A stretch of 64,000 bases of DNA, from assembly GCF_000222585.1 (NCBI RefSeq), contig NZ_AFWE01000161.1:1-64000 (forward strand), given 5' to 3'. The position numbers were made by a program, and so were the translations under genes. The notes below the pieces were generated by a model that worked only from the letters and a program-made list of their open reading frames with translations, was not told the DNA's origin and searched no databases. This DNA is from Vibrio scophthalmi LMG 19158. GTDB taxonomy: Bacteria > Pseudomonadota > Gammaproteobacteria > Enterobacterales > Vibrionaceae. Below, one piece after another: positions 21,095 through 30,513 of the stretch. Position 1 is the stretch's first letter; each line of letters opens with the position of its first letter.

Positions 21095-21652
21095 TCAGTT
21101 AAGCAGGATAGATTTTTGTGCCCAATCCCAAACACATGCCCAAGTAAATAAGCCACAACTCATGGCCCACAACAGTTTCTCTGCAATGTTATAGAGATAT
21201 TCGTTGTCCCGTTTATCGTAATGATCAATAACGGTCACTAACAGTGCTAGCGCAAGGCAGAAGCAAGCAGCGAATACCACCACGACAGGCGCACCGGAAA
21301 AAGTGATCCCGTCACTGCGTTTACCCGGAATATAAATCTCACCATTGATTAATCCATGACTGGCATAGATGATGATTAGCGTCGCTAAACCTGCCCATAA
21401 ATTGCGCATTTGTCGCGGTATTTCATTGGCAACGTAAGCAGGCACTTTTTTGCTGAATTCATACTGACCATGACGCTTATTGAGGAAAGATTTTTTGATC
21501 AGCAGCCGCAGGATCAGTGCTTCTTCATCCGCGCTGTAATAGCCGGTATTGAGCTTGGCAAAGAGTTTTTGCCCAAGAGCTGGGGTAATGTCTTCTTTGC
21601 CACTATAGAGCACTTTGCGTTGTTGCCAATAAAAATGCAGCTTATTAAACAT
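21095..21652 (-). CDS. Putative inner-membrane protein of unknown function
   Basis: 185 residues. The N-terminal about 80 residues are soluble (HFYWQQRKVLYSGKEDI...). Hydrophobic segments lie at about 84-103, 118-140 and 157-175. No family is recognised. Spacing suggests a two-gene unit with the exported protein downstream. Confidence 0.6.
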   Translation of the reverse strand: MFNKLHFYWQQRKVLYSGKEDITPALGQKLFAKLNTGYYSADEEALILRLLIKKSFLNKRHGQYEFSKKVPAYVANEIPRQMRNLWAGLATLIIIYASHGLINGEIYIPGKRSDGITFSGAPVVVVFAACFCLALALLVTVIDHYDKRDNEYLYNIAEKLLWAMSCGLFTWACVWDWAQKSILLN

Positions 21653-21884
21653 GGTGTTTGGTTCTTATCAAGATGTGCTGAGTTGCTAGACGAATCTATC
21701 AGTGAAATAAGCAGAGTAAAGTACCTCAAATCATGACGTAAAAACCCGTTTTAGTTCATGTTTTTACCGATAGTGAGGGAGGTGATTAAATATCGATGGG
21801 TGGAAAAAGAGGAGAAATTTAGAATAGGCGGCGTAGACTCAACTTGATTAGTTATCTTGTCACGCCGCGCTCACGCATCAATAA

Positions 21885-22388
21885 TTATGCGGTTTGCTTT
21901 AGGTGCTTCTTCACTTTTTTCAGTGCCATATTGCGCTTAAGTGGCGAAAGATAATCAATGAAAAGGTTACCTGCTAGATGGTCAATCTCATGTTGCAGGG
22001 CAATGGCAAGAAACTCATCGTTTTCGATAGTGACAGGGTTACCTTGGCGATCGAGTCCAGTCACAACCACAGAGGTGTAACGTTCTACATCAGCATAGTA
22101 CTCAGGTACTGACAAGCAGCCTTCTTGCCCCATTGCTTTGTCTGAGCCACTTACGATCTCAGGGTTAATCAGAATAAGAGGGTCATTACGTTCTTCCGAT
22201 AGATCGATAATGATGATCGCTTCTTTGCTACCGACTTGCGTTGATGCCAAGCCAATACCGTTATCCGTTGCGTAAAGGGTATCCAACATATCATCAATAA
22301 GCGTTTGGACTGATTCAATATCACTCACTTTTGTTGCTGGGATTTTAAGTCTTGGATCTGGAGCAGTGAGAATGTCTAAAACGGCCAT
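21885..22388 (-). CDS. def: Peptide deformylase (secondary copy type)
   Basis: 167 residues. It removes the formyl group from nascent proteins. Motif 1 is GIGLASTQVG (usual GxGLAAxQ, here Ala to Ser), motif 2 EGCLSVPEYY (metal Cys) and motif 3 QHEIDHLAGNLF (two metal His and the catalytic Glu). A GAAGG site precedes the ATG. It is not next to fmt, so it is probably an additional deformylase of the kind several vibrios carry. It stands alone. Confidence 0.9.
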   Translation of the reverse strand: MAVLDILTAPDPRLKIPATKVSDIESVQTLIDDMLDTLYATDNGIGLASTQVGSKEAIIIIDLSEERNDPLILINPEIVSGSDKAMGQEGCLSVPEYYADVERYTSVVVTGLDRQGNPVTIENDEFLAIALQHEIDHLAGNLFIDYLSPLKRNMALKKVKKHLKQTA

Positions 22389-22595
22389 AATTACCTTCTA
22401 ATTTTATTGGTCATGCTGAATGATGTTGCAATGGTGCTGCGATCTGAAGTTTGAGCTCGCCTCAAATAGCGCGCGGTATTATATACCGAACTTGGTATGA
22501 GATGTTTGGTTGCGTGATAATTATTTGCTCAGCGAACTTATCGGTAGTTTGAGTTCCATTGAGCTATGAATACTTCCCATGGATAACACAAGCCA

Positions 22596-23267
22596 TCAAT
22601 GGCAAACGTGACTGCTTAAAACGTTCTGACAATGGTTAATGTATTCCTGAGCTTCAGGGAAATATAGGTCATTATCTTCCATGAGAGTGACTTGCTGAAA
22701 AATCTCAATCGCAGCTTGGAATAAGTTGCCGCCTTGCACAAAGTTGTCGGCGTTCCACGCGATCTCACCGTTGTCCATCAAGGTTCTCGCTTTGTAGAAA
22801 AAGTGTTTGGCACTTGGGTCCTCACTGATGACGCGATCCAATATTTCGATAGCGTACGCATTGACACCTTCGCAGCAAATAAGATCGGCGTACAGCAGTA
22901 AGCAATCGATGTTATTGGGAGCGAGATTCAATGCCTTCTCCAGCAGTTCTTGTGCAGTACGGTCATCGATACTGAGTGCAAAATAGAGGTTTGCGAGTTG
23001 GTAATAGGCGTCAACCAAGCTGGGATCTAAGTCAATCGCGGTGTTAAAATCGTCAATCGCTTGTGGAACGTCGTTCTGCTCGCTTCTGCCATGAACTTGA
23101 GCGGGTAGCATATAATCGCCCGCCAATAAAATCCCGCGTTGATAGTAGGCACTCGCCGAATCTGGGTGGGATTCAATCATTGCATTTAGCTGTTCAAGCC
23201 TTGATAAAGCCATCGAGTCTGTTGGAGAGGATTTTAACAAGTGAAGGAAAGTTTTTAAGCGATTCAT
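22596..23267 (-). CDS. Tetratricopeptide repeat protein
   Basis: 223 residues. Helical TPR repeats are visible from residue about 35: SASAYYQRGILLAG, VDAYYQLANLYFALS, NNIDCLLLYADLIC and similar. No signal peptide is evident, so it is probably a cytoplasmic protein-interaction scaffold. Its partner is unknown; it lies about 150 bases downstream in the reading direction of the OGFr-like gene end. Confidence 0.7.
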   Translation of the reverse strand: MNRLKTFLHLLKSSPTDSMALSRLEQLNAMIESHPDSASAYYQRGILLAGDYMLPAQVHGRSEQNDVPQAIDDFNTAIDLDPSLVDAYYQLANLYFALSIDDRTAQELLEKALNLAPNNIDCLLLYADLICCEGVNAYAIEILDRVISEDPSAKHFFYKARTLMDNGEIAWNADNFVQGGNLFQAAIEIFQQVTLMEDNDLYFPEAQEYINHCQNVLSSHVCH

Positions 23268-23415
23268 GGCATTACGTGGTTAAGGATAAATAAGATCACT
23301 ATAGCCGAATCGATCCGTTTTTCGGTCAAATTCGGTGGCGTAGAATAGCATGACTTTGACCGTTTAACATGGGTGGCCTTGATTATTTTAACGAATAATC
23401 AAGGGGCGGCGAACG

Positions 23416-23928
23416 CTATACCACCGGCGCTTGCTGCCAATACTGGCGTGTCGTTTCAGAAACGGCATCGAAATCTTGCGAGTGTTCGACCACAAACTGA
23501 GCCAAATTGAGCGCAATGTTCTGATTACCTAATAGTGCGAGGCTGCGTATCGCACGGGTGATTCGCAGTTGGTTATGATCTTGGTGTCTTAATCAGACGT
23601 GGTTATTGGCGCTGAAAGGGAGGTCAGATTTGATCTGTTCGCCATCACGAGTCAATCCCCAAAACGGCAACATTAAATCGAGCACGTTTAAATGCGCAGC
23701 GGGTAAACGAGGGTCGCTGCTAAATAGTGCGCGATCCGCTGCGGTCACGAGCGGTGCATGTCGATTGAATTTGGTGCCTTGGTCGATGGGAAATAAGACT
23801 TGGATGTATTTATGATCATGCTCTAACCAGAAATGATTGTAGGCTAAGAACTGTCCAATATGTCGCCCTAAGCTATCGGCTTTTTCTCCTAGCATAAAGC
23901 TAGCGATATCACTCATGATGGTTTCCAT
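23416..23928 (-). pseudogene. OGFr-domain (opioid growth factor receptor-like) protein interrupted by in-frame TGA
   Basis: The first 111 codons (23928 to 23596) encode the bacterial OGFr-type domain: FLAYNHFWLEHDHKYIQVLFPI, FNRHAPLVTAAD and LNVLDLMLPFWGL. A TGA sits at 23595-23593, yet the same frame stays open for 58 more codons to a TAG at 23416. That extension reads NQLRITRAIRSLALLGN and later TTRQYWQQ, the expected family C-terminus. The intact gene would be about 170 residues, the family's usual size. It is either a recent nonsense mutation, a sequence error or read-through. The start may be the ATG at 23928 or 23916. Function of bacterial members is unknown. Confidence 0.78.
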
Positions 23929-24023
23929 TTATTTGTTGTGACTATCTTGGCGAGTTTAGTCTATACGAGATAGTTTAAATGATTGATTATATTTATTTTC
24001 TGCTAGATAGCGTGAAGTGAAAT

Positions 24024-24058
24024 CAATAAAAAAGCCAGTCAACACTCGTTAACTGGCT
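24024..24058 (-). terminator. Terminator of the FAD oxidoreductase gene
   Basis: Minus strand: AGCCAGT / ACTGGCT stem (24033-24058) followed by TTTTTTATT. Confidence 0.82.
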
Positions 24059-24096
24059 CTAAATTAATCGCTATTTCGGTGCTTAAAGCACAGTGA

Positions 24097-25713
24097 TTAG
24101 CGGCTTTCTGCGTCTGCAACCATAGCAAGTGCCACGGCTTCAGCGACCTTGATACCATCAATACCAGCAGATAGGATACCGCCCGCATAACCAGCACCTT
24201 CACCCGCAGGGTAGAAGCCTTTAAGGTTGATGCTTTGGTAATCTTTACCACGCTTGATGCACACTGGAGAAGAGGTACGAGTTTCAACACCCGTTAGTAG
24301 GCCATCTTCAGAGGCAAAACCTTTGATTTTCTTATCAAAGGCAGGGATTGCTTCACGGATCGCTTCAATTGCAAAATCGGGTAGCGCTTTAGAAATATCG
24401 GTTAGCTTGATACCCGGCGTGAATGAAGGCTCTACATCGCCAATCGCACTTGGATCGCGACCTTTCAGGAAGTCACCAATTTTTTGTGCTGGTGCATCGT
24501 AGTTCTCGCCGCCTAACACGTAAGCGCCAGATTCAAGTTCACGTTGCAGACGAATACCAGCGAGTGCATCACCAGGGTAATCGCGCTCAGGGTCGATACC
24601 GACCACGATAGCACTGTTTGCGTTGCGCTCAGCACGAGAGTATTGGCTCATACCGTTAGTCACAACACGACCTTCTTCTGATGTTGCCGCAACCACAGTA
24701 CCGCCTGGGCACATACAGAAGCTGTAAACCGTGCGGCCATTTTTACAGTGGTGAACCAGCTTGTAATCGGCTGCGCCAAGGATTGGGTGACCAGCGTTTT
24801 TACCAAAACGCGCTTCATCAATCATTGATTGCTTGTGCTCGATACGGAAACCAACCGAGAACGGTTTTGCTTCCATGTAAACGCCGCGCTCGTTCAGCAT
24901 TTCAAACGTATCACGTGCAGAGTGACCAACAGACAATACAACATAGCGAGATTTGATTTCTTCGCCATTTGAAAGCGTTACACCGGTGATTTGACCGTCT
25001 TCCATATGGATATCGTCAACACGAGTACTAAAGCGGATCTCGCCGCCTAGTTCGATGATGGTTGCACGCATTTTTTCGATCATCGTTACAAGCTTGAACG
25101 TACCGATGTGCGGTTTGCTCACGTACATGATCTCTTCTGGAGCGCCCGCAGCAACGAACTCCGTTGTTACTTTGCGGCCGTAGAAATTTGGATCTTTGAT
25201 TTGGCTGTAAAGTTTGCCATCAGAGAAAGTACCCGCGCCACCTTCACCAAACTGTACGTTTGATTCAGGGTTTAGCGCACGCTTACGCCAGAAACCAAAC
25301 GTATCTTTCGTACGTTCGCGAACTTCTTTACCACGCTCAACAATGATTGGGTTGAAGCCCATTTGTGCCAAAACTAGGCCCGCAAACAGACCACATGGGC
25401 CAAAACCGATCACCACAGGGCGTTCAGTTTGGTTTGCTGGTGCTTGAGCCACAAATTTGTATTCCATGTCTGGCGTTTCTTTGACATGCGGATCGCTAAT
25501 AAAAGCTTCAAGCATTTCAGCTTGGTTTGCCACTTCAACATCAAGTGTGTAGATCAGTTGGATGTTGGCTTTTTTACGAGCATCGTAGCCACGTTTAAAC
25601 AGATTAAAAGAAAGAACTTGGTCAGCAGCGATGCCAAGTTTTTTAGTAATGGCGTCTAAGATCGCGCCTTCCTCATGGTTTAGAGGCAGTTTAATTTCAG
25701 TTAAACGTATCAT
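24097..25713 (-). CDS. FAD/NAD(P)-dependent oxidoreductase (COG2509 type)
   Basis: 538 residues. A basic N-terminal domain (about 1-90) precedes the FAD Rossmann motif VIGFGPCGLFAGLVLAQMG with the acidic IIVERG. Further on are FGEGGAGTFSDGKL, VLSVGHSARDTFEML and the C-terminal FAD-binding FYPAGEGAGYAGGILSAG. This family of uncharacterised FAD dehydrogenases is common in Proteobacteria; substrate is unknown. It is a single gene with its own terminator, divergent from the ferredoxin gene. Confidence 0.85.
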   Translation of the reverse strand: MIRLTEIKLPLNHEEGAILDAITKKLGIAADQVLSFNLFKRGYDARKKANIQLIYTLDVEVANQAEMLEAFISDPHVKETPDMEYKFVAQAPANQTERPVVIGFGPCGLFAGLVLAQMGFNPIIVERGKEVRERTKDTFGFWRKRALNPESNVQFGEGGAGTFSDGKLYSQIKDPNFYGRKVTTEFVAAGAPEEIMYVSKPHIGTFKLVTMIEKMRATIIELGGEIRFSTRVDDIHMEDGQITGVTLSNGEEIKSRYVVLSVGHSARDTFEMLNERGVYMEAKPFSVGFRIEHKQSMIDEARFGKNAGHPILGAADYKLVHHCKNGRTVYSFCMCPGGTVVAATSEEGRVVTNGMSQYSRAERNANSAIVVGIDPERDYPGDALAGIRLQRELESGAYVLGGENYDAPAQKIGDFLKGRDPSAIGDVEPSFTPGIKLTDISKALPDFAIEAIREAIPAFDKKIKGFASEDGLLTGVETRTSSPVCIKRGKDYQSINLKGFYPAGEGAGYAGGILSAGIDGIKVAEAVALAMVADAESR

Positions 25714-25955
25714 AGTGATATCTCGTTACTTATGTTGCAGTAGGTGTCTTAGCCAGCTTTGCCATCACTCAGTCGTTTGAGGACGGTTGACTCGCTCACA
25801 ATGGCGCGCATTTTACGAGAAATTGAATTGTCTGTCATACTAAATCAGGAATAGGAGAGCATTTTGCCGAAGATTAACCGCGCATAATGTTGAATTTTGA
25901 TTTGGGATGAGTATTATCCCCATCTTATTTTTGACCAAATTAAGAGTTGATTGTC

Positions 25956-26279
25956 ATGGCGTTTGTCGTAACGGATAACTGTATCCAATGTAAATACACT
26001 GACTGTGTCGCGGTATGCCCAGCCGATGCCTTCCATGAAGGGCCAAATTTTATGGTGATCAACCCGATTGAGTGTATAGATTGCGGCTTATGCGTGGACG
26101 AATGTGCAGCGCAGGCGATCTTTCAAGAAGATGAGCTTACTGATGACCAACAAGTGTTCATTGAGCTCAATGCGGAATTGGCTGAGATCTGGCCAGTACA
26201 AACAGAGGTTAAGCCTGCCATGGATGATGCTGAGCAGTGGAATGGCGTGCCAAATAAACTCGACAAGTTAGAGCGTTAA
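25956..26279 (+). CDS. fdxA: 7Fe-type ferredoxin (FdxA-like)
   Basis: 107 residues from the ATG at 25956 (the TTG at 25947 is less likely). The N-terminus [22 protein letters not shown] and the second cluster [17 protein letters not shown] give the Cys spacing of seven-iron ferredoxins (one 3Fe-4S, one 4Fe-4S), with the usual acidic tail of about 50 residues. It is a soluble electron carrier and its partner is not evident. It is divergent from the FAD oxidoreductase, which might be chance or a redox partnership. Confidence 0.88.
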   Translation: MAFVVTDNCIQCKYTDCVAVCPADAFHEGPNFMVINPIECIDCGLCVDECAAQAIFQEDELTDDQQVFIELNAELAEIWPVQTEVKPAMDDAEQWNGVPNKLDKLER

Positions 26280-26317
26280 GACCAAATTAGGCCGTAACAC
26301 CAATAGGTAGCATTAAA

Positions 26318-26356
26318 AAAAGCGTAACGATTGAATCAGTCGTTACGCTTTTTTAT
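26318..26356. terminator. Bidirectional terminator
   Basis: AAGCGTAACGA / TCGTTACGCTT (11-bp perfect stem, 26320-26350) is flanked by A and T runs, between the convergent ferredoxin and methyltransferase genes. Confidence 0.88.
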
Positions 26357-26404
26357 TGTTCGCTATGTCGCGCTTAATTTCCGGAGCGCTTCCGCAGCGC
26401 TGAA

Positions 26405-27139
26405 TTAGCTGTGCTGACGACGCATATTATCGAGGATGATGCCTGTTGCCATCGCAACGTTGAGTGACTCTGCACCACCAAATGCTGGAATGGTGATTTT
26501 ATCGGTCACAAACGCGGCTGCTTGAGCGCGAATGCCGTGAGATTCACTGCCCATCAACAAAATACCTTCAGCCGCAAATTCAGTTTTATGTACACTTTCA
26601 CCTTCAAGGAACGCGCCGTAAACCGGTAGATTCGCTTGCTCAAGATAGTTAGGTAGATCCAATTGGTGTACTTGCACACGGCCAAAGCTGCCCATGGTGG
26701 CACTGATGGTTTTTGGGTTGTATGGATCGGCACAATCTTGGCTGGCGACAATGTGCTTAATGCCATACCAATCGGCCACGCGAATAATCGTGCCAAGGTT
26801 ACCCGGATCTTGAACGCCATCGAGCGCAATCATCATGCCTTGGGCAACGGGCGCCTCAAAGGTTGGGATCTCAACCACGGCAATCGCCGCGTTATTGCTC
26901 ACCAAGGTGCTCGCTTTGGTTAGGTCATCCAGCGATGCTTCGATGCATTCAAAGCGCTCAAGCGTCGCTTGATTCTGCTCCAAAAAGTCGGCGGTTGCGA
27001 AAACGTGTTTTACCGTTAACGTACTACTTGCCAGTTCAAGTACGTTTTTTTCACCCTGAACTAGGAATAAGCCGAGTGCTTTACGCTGTTTCTTTTGGCC
27101 TAAAGCACGCAGCAGTTTTAGTTGGTTTTTAGAAATCAT
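26405..27139 (-). CDS. TrmH/SpoU family RNA 2'-O-methyltransferase
   Basis: 244 residues. An N-terminal substrate-binding part (KNQLKLLRALGQKKQRKALG, VQGEKNVLEL) precedes the SPOUT knot: ALDGVQDPGNLGTIIRVADW (motif 1), LLMGSESHGI (motif 2) and AESLNVAMATGIILDNMRR (motif 3). It methylates ribose in rRNA or tRNA; the exact nucleotide cannot be assigned from sequence. Confidence 0.88.
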   Translation of the reverse strand: MISKNQLKLLRALGQKKQRKALGLFLVQGEKNVLELASSTLTVKHVFATADFLEQNQATLERFECIEASLDDLTKASTLVSNNAAIAVVEIPTFEAPVAQGMMIALDGVQDPGNLGTIIRVADWYGIKHIVASQDCADPYNPKTISATMGSFGRVQVHQLDLPNYLEQANLPVYGAFLEGESVHKTEFAAEGILLMGSESHGIRAQAAAFVTDKITIPAFGGAESLNVAMATGIILDNMRRQHS

Positions 27140-27461
27140 TTTTTTATCCCAGATGAAAACGCAGCGATTATAACCGCAGTCGTCACTCGATGCTACGTAC
27201 AGCGTAATTCCGTTTATGCCTTTATGCGCTTGAGTATTGCGGTTGTTTGAATTCCCACCAATGCACTTGTTCTTCTCATTAAGTGAGAATGAGGCACTTA
27301 TCGATAATTGTTGCCTTTATTAAAGCAGCGCATATTCGAGAGAGGCAGCAAGCAAGGAGCATGAGAGCGATTCGCAAGGCTCATTATGCCCATAGCGATG
27401 CGCGACGGATTCGCAAGCAATCTTGGTGTCAGTACAAAGGACAAAGCAAAGAGGATAGGGA
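27140..27461. other. Intergenic region upstream of the DUF1704 gene
   Basis: It contains a perfect 6-bp dyad TTCTCA-ttaag-TGAGAA at 27273-27289, a possible regulator site of unknown identity. A 61-codon ORF (27283-27468) is not supported by composition or a ribosome site. Confidence 0.45.
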
Positions 27462-28640
27462 ATGTTGAAAGAGGTAAGCCGTTTGAATAATCATGAATTT
27501 ACAGCGCAACATAACAGCGAACTTCGCCACGCCAAAGCACTGGATAAATCCTTGTTTGAGTTGGTCAATGGAATTGAAATCCTCAGTGCGGTTGGGCCGA
27601 CCAATTATAATCAACAGAAAAGCGAGTTCTTTAAACGTCACTTTTCTATTGAGCCTGAATTTCGCTACAAAGAGAACATTCACAACCCGTTTCAGTTAAA
27701 GCGCCAACTGTTCAATTTGCCGCTTGAGTCGGTAGAAGATGCGGATCTGCATAGAATTTATGAAGATGTCATTCTTTCTTATGTTGATAAAATCGATCAG
27801 TTGCAAACCATTGGCACGCAAGACTTTCTCTATAACTCTTTACGTTATTTCGGTGAACCAACGGAGAAGGATATTCGCAACGCGACTTTTATCCTCCACT
27901 TACCGGATTCAGATGAAGATGATCAAAAGCTGATCGATGCTCAAGGTATTCAAGCCATCATGGCTGAATTCGCCAAACAGGAAGACTACCAATACGATTT
28001 GGTGATTGACGACGACATGATCGCCAATGCGCTGGTGAACAAAACCACCGTTAAGATCAACAGTGCGGCAAGTGTGCCAGAGATTGAAGCACATGCTCTT
28101 GCGCACCATGAATTGGGTGTGCACCTTGCGACTACCATCAACGCAATGAATCAGCCATTCCATGTTCTGTCACTCGGTTGCCCAGTCAACACCATGACTC
28201 AAGAAGGCATGGCGATCTTAAGTGAATATTTGGCAGGCCATCTGACGATTAAGCGACTCAAAATTCTTGCACTGCGTGTGCTGGCCGTAGAGTCGATGAT
28301 CAAAGACAAGTCCTTCCGCACCACGTTTATGATGCTCAAAGAGCAACTAGGAGTAGAGAAGAACCTCGCTTTCACCATTACTGCGCGTGTTTATCGTGGC
28401 GGTGGCTTTACTAAAGATTACTTGTATTTGCGTGGATTTCACGAAGTGTTGCACGCTTATGAAGAGCAAGAAGGGTTCTTGAATCTACTTTGCGGCAAAA
28501 CCGCGCTGATGCATTTACCGCAAATTAATCGTTTGGTGGAGAAGGGGATATTTAACCCACCAATTAAGATCACGCCATCATTTGTTAACCCAATCGATAA
28601 CGATGATGTGCGCCGTTTTATTACTCACGCGATTAAATAA
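27462..28640 (+). CDS. DUF1704 (QEGLA-motif) metallopeptidase-like protein
   Basis: 392 residues. The family is marked by the QEG-L/M-A motif, here MTQEGMAILSEYLAG, and an upstream zinc-type HExxxH in LAHHELGVHLATT. A GGAT/AGGGA site precedes the ATG. Known bacterial annotation is only 'flavohemoglobin expression-modulating QEGLA motif protein'. The same domain in animals (MATCAP/TMCP proteins) is a tubulin tyrosine carboxypeptidase with the same HExxxH-plus-Glu zinc site, so a protease role is plausible. The bacterial substrate is unknown. It has its own terminator and no operon partner. Confidence 0.82.
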   Translation: MLKEVSRLNNHEFTAQHNSELRHAKALDKSLFELVNGIEILSAVGPTNYNQQKSEFFKRHFSIEPEFRYKENIHNPFQLKRQLFNLPLESVEDADLHRIYEDVILSYVDKIDQLQTIGTQDFLYNSLRYFGEPTEKDIRNATFILHLPDSDEDDQKLIDAQGIQAIMAEFAKQEDYQYDLVIDDDMIANALVNKTTVKINSAASVPEIEAHALAHHELGVHLATTINAMNQPFHVLSLGCPVNTMTQEGMAILSEYLAGHLTIKRLKILALRVLAVESMIKDKSFRTTFMMLKEQLGVEKNLAFTITARVYRGGGFTKDYLYLRGFHEVLHAYEEQEGFLNLLCGKTALMHLPQINRLVEKGIFNPPIKITPSFVNPIDNDDVRRFITHAIK

Positions 28641-28660
28641 CATCATTGATGATATTGAAC

Positions 28661-28686
28661 AAAAGCAGCCAGTGGCTGCTTTTTTG
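28661..28686 (+). terminator. Terminator of the DUF1704 gene
   Basis: AAAAGCAGCC / GGCTGCTTTT with a 3-base loop, ending in a T run. Confidence 0.87.
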
Positions 28687-28825
28687 TTGGTGGAGGATTG
28701 CGAGCAAAAGAGTAGGTGTTATCGAGCGAGTTTTTGCAGAAAAATCAGCTATTTATATTTAGTCAATATAATCTAATTCGATTGGAAAATGTATTTTGAA
28801 ACCTTAAACGCTTGTTATAATAAAT

Positions 28826-29722
28826 CTACTGCAAAAGGCTATCCGTCAGTATTCTTTCTGTCACTCTTTTATAGTCTTGCCCCAAAGCAATACGAATATC
28901 TATATCGTCCCCTAGCTGTTCTAGTTCTTCGGATACGGAATAGAGCTTTAATTTAGACGCCTTAGTTAACTTTTCTTTTGGGGGAGTCCAAACATTAACT
29001 TCCAAATGATTAAAATCAGACATGCCTAACTTGTTCAGTGAATTTAATTCTGTTGCTTGTCGTATAATCCTATTCTGTTGCAAAGAAAATGAAGAGCTAT
29101 CAGGGTCTAAAGCACCAAAGTTAAAAGCTATATTATTACCAACATACCCAATACTTGCCGCTTTTGCTCCCTTACGAAATTTGAACTCACGATTGAAGTT
29201 ATTTGAAAGAGTAGGTCTTAATTGGAGTGTTTCTGTTTTAATTGTATTTGCCCAAACCTTAGCCTGAGATTCAGTTCTGCTTTTAGTTATTTCATCCTCT
29301 CCACTTATAAAAAGAGCTGAAAATACAGAATAGTTTTTCCTAACTTGATAAATTATTGATTCAAGGTCCTTGTCAAAAGTCTCTACAGACTCACCGATAA
29401 AAACACCTTTAACATTTGGAACAAAAGTTTCGAACTTGTTCGTTGCACGGACATGAGCATCAAAGCTTGTGAGCACAAAGTTAGCTAGTGAATGTAAATC
29501 ACTACCTTTGCTACCAAAAACTTTATTCAGCGCTTCAAAAGGCAAAGTGTTGACAACTTTTATTGTTCCATCAATAGCCCTGAAAACCAAACCAATGGTA
29601 ATTCGCTCTCCGGAGAAAGTAATTGGTTCAAGATAGACTGGCACCCAAAGAGCTGAAAACGTGTTTGAAAACTCTGGCAACCTAAACTTTAAACTAGCTG
29701 AGGAATTCCCAATTTTTGACAT
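28826..29722 (-). CDS. Unknown protein paired with the HipA-like kinase
   Basis: 298 residues, no family recognised with confidence. The N-terminal region WVPVYLEPITFSGERITIGLVFR faintly resembles the opening of DUF3037 proteins, which are known neighbours of HipA-like kinases; this is only a visual impression. There is no membrane segment or signal peptide. The base composition is clearly more AT-rich than the surrounding core genes. Its ATG lies 34 bases inside the 3' end of the upstream kinase gene, in another frame, so the two are almost certainly translated from one mRNA. Likely acquired. Confidence 0.75.
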   Translation of the reverse strand: MSKIGNSSASLKFRLPEFSNTFSALWVPVYLEPITFSGERITIGLVFRAIDGTIKVVNTLPFEALNKVFGSKGSDLHSLANFVLTSFDAHVRATNKFETFVPNVKGVFIGESVETFDKDLESIIYQVRKNYSVFSALFISGEDEITKSRTESQAKVWANTIKTETLQLRPTLSNNFNREFKFRKGAKAASIGYVGNNIAFNFGALDPDSSSFSLQQNRIIRQATELNSLNKLGMSDFNHLEVNVWTPPKEKLTKASKLKLYSVSEELEQLGDDIDIRIALGQDYKRVTERILTDSLLQ

Positions 29723-30513
29723 AATAACTCTACCGAATAATCAATTCTTTCTTGAAGGAACTTAGCGATGTCTTCTACGTTAACATTGTTATCAATCATT
29801 TTATAGAATCCGCTAGCATCCAAACTATCAAAATCTACATTATGAGCTTTGCTCATTAATGTAGTCGCCTTTTTCTTCATTTCGTATTTATCACTGAGTT
29901 CTTTTTGGTGAGCAATACTCTCATACAAAGCGTTATGCGTTTCCACCTTTGTATCATGCAACGCCCAACGTGGCATATAGTCTCCGGTCAGAGCACTCCC
30001 GTGATCGATTAACCAAAAATCGTTATCCGCTGGTGAAAATAGATAGTTACACATTGTTCTATCAGGGTTAGCAATCCATTCATCGAAAGCAATAATTAAA
30101 TCTAGATGCTCCCATGCATCAAAAAGTGCGTTTGCTTTATCATTGTCAACTGCAAGTAATCGTTCAAAGCTCATAACATCTGGATCTGGACTGCCACTTG
30201 CAAAAGCTAACATTTCACCGCGATTCGCAAACATCGATTCCTTTTTTACCTTTTCTGGTAAGTTGTTCGTATCGACATAAACTAAATAACAATCGGGGAT
30301 ATTTAGCCCTAGAGCTTTTCCCACCTGTGCGCAAGCCAACTCAGCAATTGTTTGGCGATAATTGTTTGTTAGTTTGATATAAGCATTTACAGACCGAGGT
30401 TCTGCTCTTAATGAAACTTTCCAAGTTTCAGCTTGAGAACCAGAATGCTCTCGCCCAAAATACGTTGAAACAATCGTATATGGTACGTTTTTCAACTTAA
30501 TTTTCTTTGTCAT
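29689..30513 (-). CDS. HipA-like kinase (HipA_2-type)
   Basis: 274 residues. The kinase core is visible: a Lys in VNAYIKLT (Lys47), the catalytic loop IAFDEWIANPDRTMCNYLF (Asp144, Asn149, Asp151-Arg152, Asn156) and the metal-binding FWLIDHGSAL (Asp170). This is the F-D-x-W-x-x-N-x-D-R-x-x-x-N-L pattern of small HipA-like kinases, which lack the full-length HipA (about 440 residues) N-terminal domain and are not next to a HipB-type DNA-binding antitoxin here. The target is unknown. GGAG lies 11 bases before the ATG. AT-rich, in accessory DNA, first gene of a two-gene unit. Confidence 0.78.
   Translation of the reverse strand: MTKKIKLKNVPYTIVSTYFGREHSGSQAETWKVSLRAEPRSVNAYIKLTNNYRQTIAELACAQVGKALGLNIPDCYLVYVDTNNLPEKVKKESMFANRGEMLAFASGSPDPDVMSFERLLAVDNDKANALFDAWEHLDLIIAFDEWIANPDRTMCNYLFSPADNDFWLIDHGSALTGDYMPRWALHDTKVETHNALYESIAHQKELSDKYEMKKKATTLMSKAHNVDFDSLDASGFYKMIDNNVNVEDIAKFLQERIDYSVELLCQKLGIPQLV

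Noticed and set aside
23593-23595. Selenocysteine reading of the in-frame TGA in the OGFr-like gene
   Set aside because: The residue position is not a known redox site in this family and no convincing bacterial SECIS hairpin follows the TGA.
27283-27468. 61-codon Arg-rich ORF before the DUF1704 gene
   Set aside because: No ribosome site, overlaps the next start and has an atypical composition; probably chance.
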